Of a stretch of 64,000 bases of DNA, positions 63,478 through 64,000 are shown one piece after another; position 1 is the stretch's first letter, and every line of letters begins with the position of its first letter. Origin of the DNA: Cohnella caldifontis (lineage in GTDB: Bacteria; Bacillota; Bacilli; Paenibacillales; Paenibacillaceae); the NCBI RefSeq assembly GCF_029360585.1, contig NZ_JAQZSJ010000015.1, forward strand, positions 1 to 64,000. The letters run 5' to 3'. The notes under the pieces were generated by a model that had not been told where the DNA came from, ran no database searches, and saw nothing but the letters and a program-made list of their open reading frames with translations. Made by a program: the position numbers and the translations under genes.

Positions 63478-64000
63478 TTGATCCTTATGTTTCTGTACAT
63501 GATGATTATCGTAGCGAATTTCGTTCGCGACCGAAACGAACCCGTCAAATGGTTCATTTCGGTCTTGTCGGTTGGCTGCCTGGCGATCCTCGTCTCCTAC
63601 ATCCTGCCGGACGATATCCTGCCGGCCGTTTCGCCCTACCTGAGCCCGCGGACGGTCGAATTCCTGCGCGGGTTAAAGCCGTTGTCCGACTTTGCCGGCT
63701 ACACTTATACGCCATACGGCACCTTGATGTTCGCCATCACGTATTCGGGCCCGGTTGCCAGGCGGACGAAGCGAACGCTCGCGTTCGCGCTGCTCGCTCC
63801 GATCGTCTATATGCTGTTCACGACGCCTCTTACCGTCGAGGACGGCATGAATTACGCCTTTTTCGGCTCATGGGCGCTGCTGTATCATATGGTTTCCGCC
63901 TATTTCCTGGTGCGCGCGACGGTGAACGAACCTTCCAAAGCCAACCGCGTCCAGAAAATTCTCGTCACCTTCCTGATCTTATCGCCGGAATTTTTCAACA
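63478..64000 (+). CDS. partial membrane protein, cut by window end
   Basis: The plus strand is open from a TTG at 63478 (GGGGTG eight bases upstream), or from an ATG at 63487, to the window edge: MFLYMMIIVANFVRDRNEPV... Four or five hydrophobic segments can be seen, the first at the N-terminus and the next at WFISVLSVGCLAILVSYILP. It is divergent from the pur operon. It could be the sensor part of a membrane kinase or cyclase or another membrane protein; the catalytic part would lie outside the window. I do not recognise it. Confidence 0.6.
   Translation, partial: MILMFLYMMIIVANFVRDRNEPVKWFISVLSVGCLAILVSYILPDDILPAVSPYLSPRTVEFLRGLKPLSDFAGYTYTPYGTLMFAITYSGPVARRTKRTLAFALLAPIVYMLFTTPLTVEDGMNYAFFGSWALLYHMVSAYFLVRATVNEPSKANRVQKILVTFLILSPEFFN

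Overview
The window comes from a GC-rich, low-complexity-tailed lipoprotein-bearing Firmicute of the Paenibacillaceae type (Paenibacillus or Cohnella-like). The evidence is the gene content: YesM/YesN-type two-component systems beside carbohydrate ABC importers, a purEKBCSQLFMN-D operon with a guanine riboswitch and PurR boxes in the Bacillus arrangement, YerB, YerC, DgkB and RlmCD homologues, and strong GGAGG ribosome binding sites with frequent GTG/TTG starts. Almost every gene is on the minus strand.

Layout, left to right. (1) 1-1.7 kb: an AT-richer stretch with one lipoprotein of unknown function and a possible gene remnant. (2) 1.7-5 kb: a housekeeping operon, CbiX-type chelatase - dgkB - rlmCD. 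(3) 5-12.3 kb: glycan locus A, histidine kinase/response regulator, then two permeases and a solute-binding lipoprotein. (4) 12.5-13.8 kb: small proteins and YerC. (5) 13.9-20.3 kb: glycan locus B, LacI regulator, binding protein, two permeases, Gfo/Idh/MocA oxidoreductase and ThuA-like protein. (6) 20.4-24.1 kb: an LspA-like peptidase, a 50-bp tandem repeat, a DUF1861 protein and a Pit phosphate transporter with its DUF47 partner. (7) 24.3-32.2 kb: glycan locus C with a regulator-kinase-regulator set. (8) 32.3-39.1 kb: secreted or surface proteins (YerB/DUF3048, a two-domain multicopper oxidase, a DUF839/PhoX-like protein, a polysaccharide deacetylase) and an esterase-like hydrolase. (9) 39.3-48.8 kb: glycan locus D, regulator - kinase - binding protein - two permeases - GH2 glycosidase. 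(10) 49-63.3 kb: the complete inosine monophosphate pathway operon, purEKBC-SQLFMN-(AICAR transformylase)-(PurO-like cyclohydrolase)-purD, preceded by a promoter, two PurR boxes, a guanine riboswitch and its terminator. (11) The right edge carries a divergent membrane protein cut off by the window.

The main points of interest: the usual bifunctional PurH is absent, and its two activities appear to be carried by a stand-alone, eukaryote-like AICAR transformylase and a PurO-family cyclohydrolase in adjacent genes. A family of palindromes with a GGGGATATCCCC-type core occurs once near 39.3 kb and twice inside the pur operon. Two LacI-type operators flank the lacI promoter. Two neighbouring secreted proteins carry the same copper-amine-oxidase-N-like surface domain. 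The gene order pur - yerB - yerC - dgkB - rlmCD matches the Bacillus subtilis chromosome, with four carbohydrate loci wedged into it.
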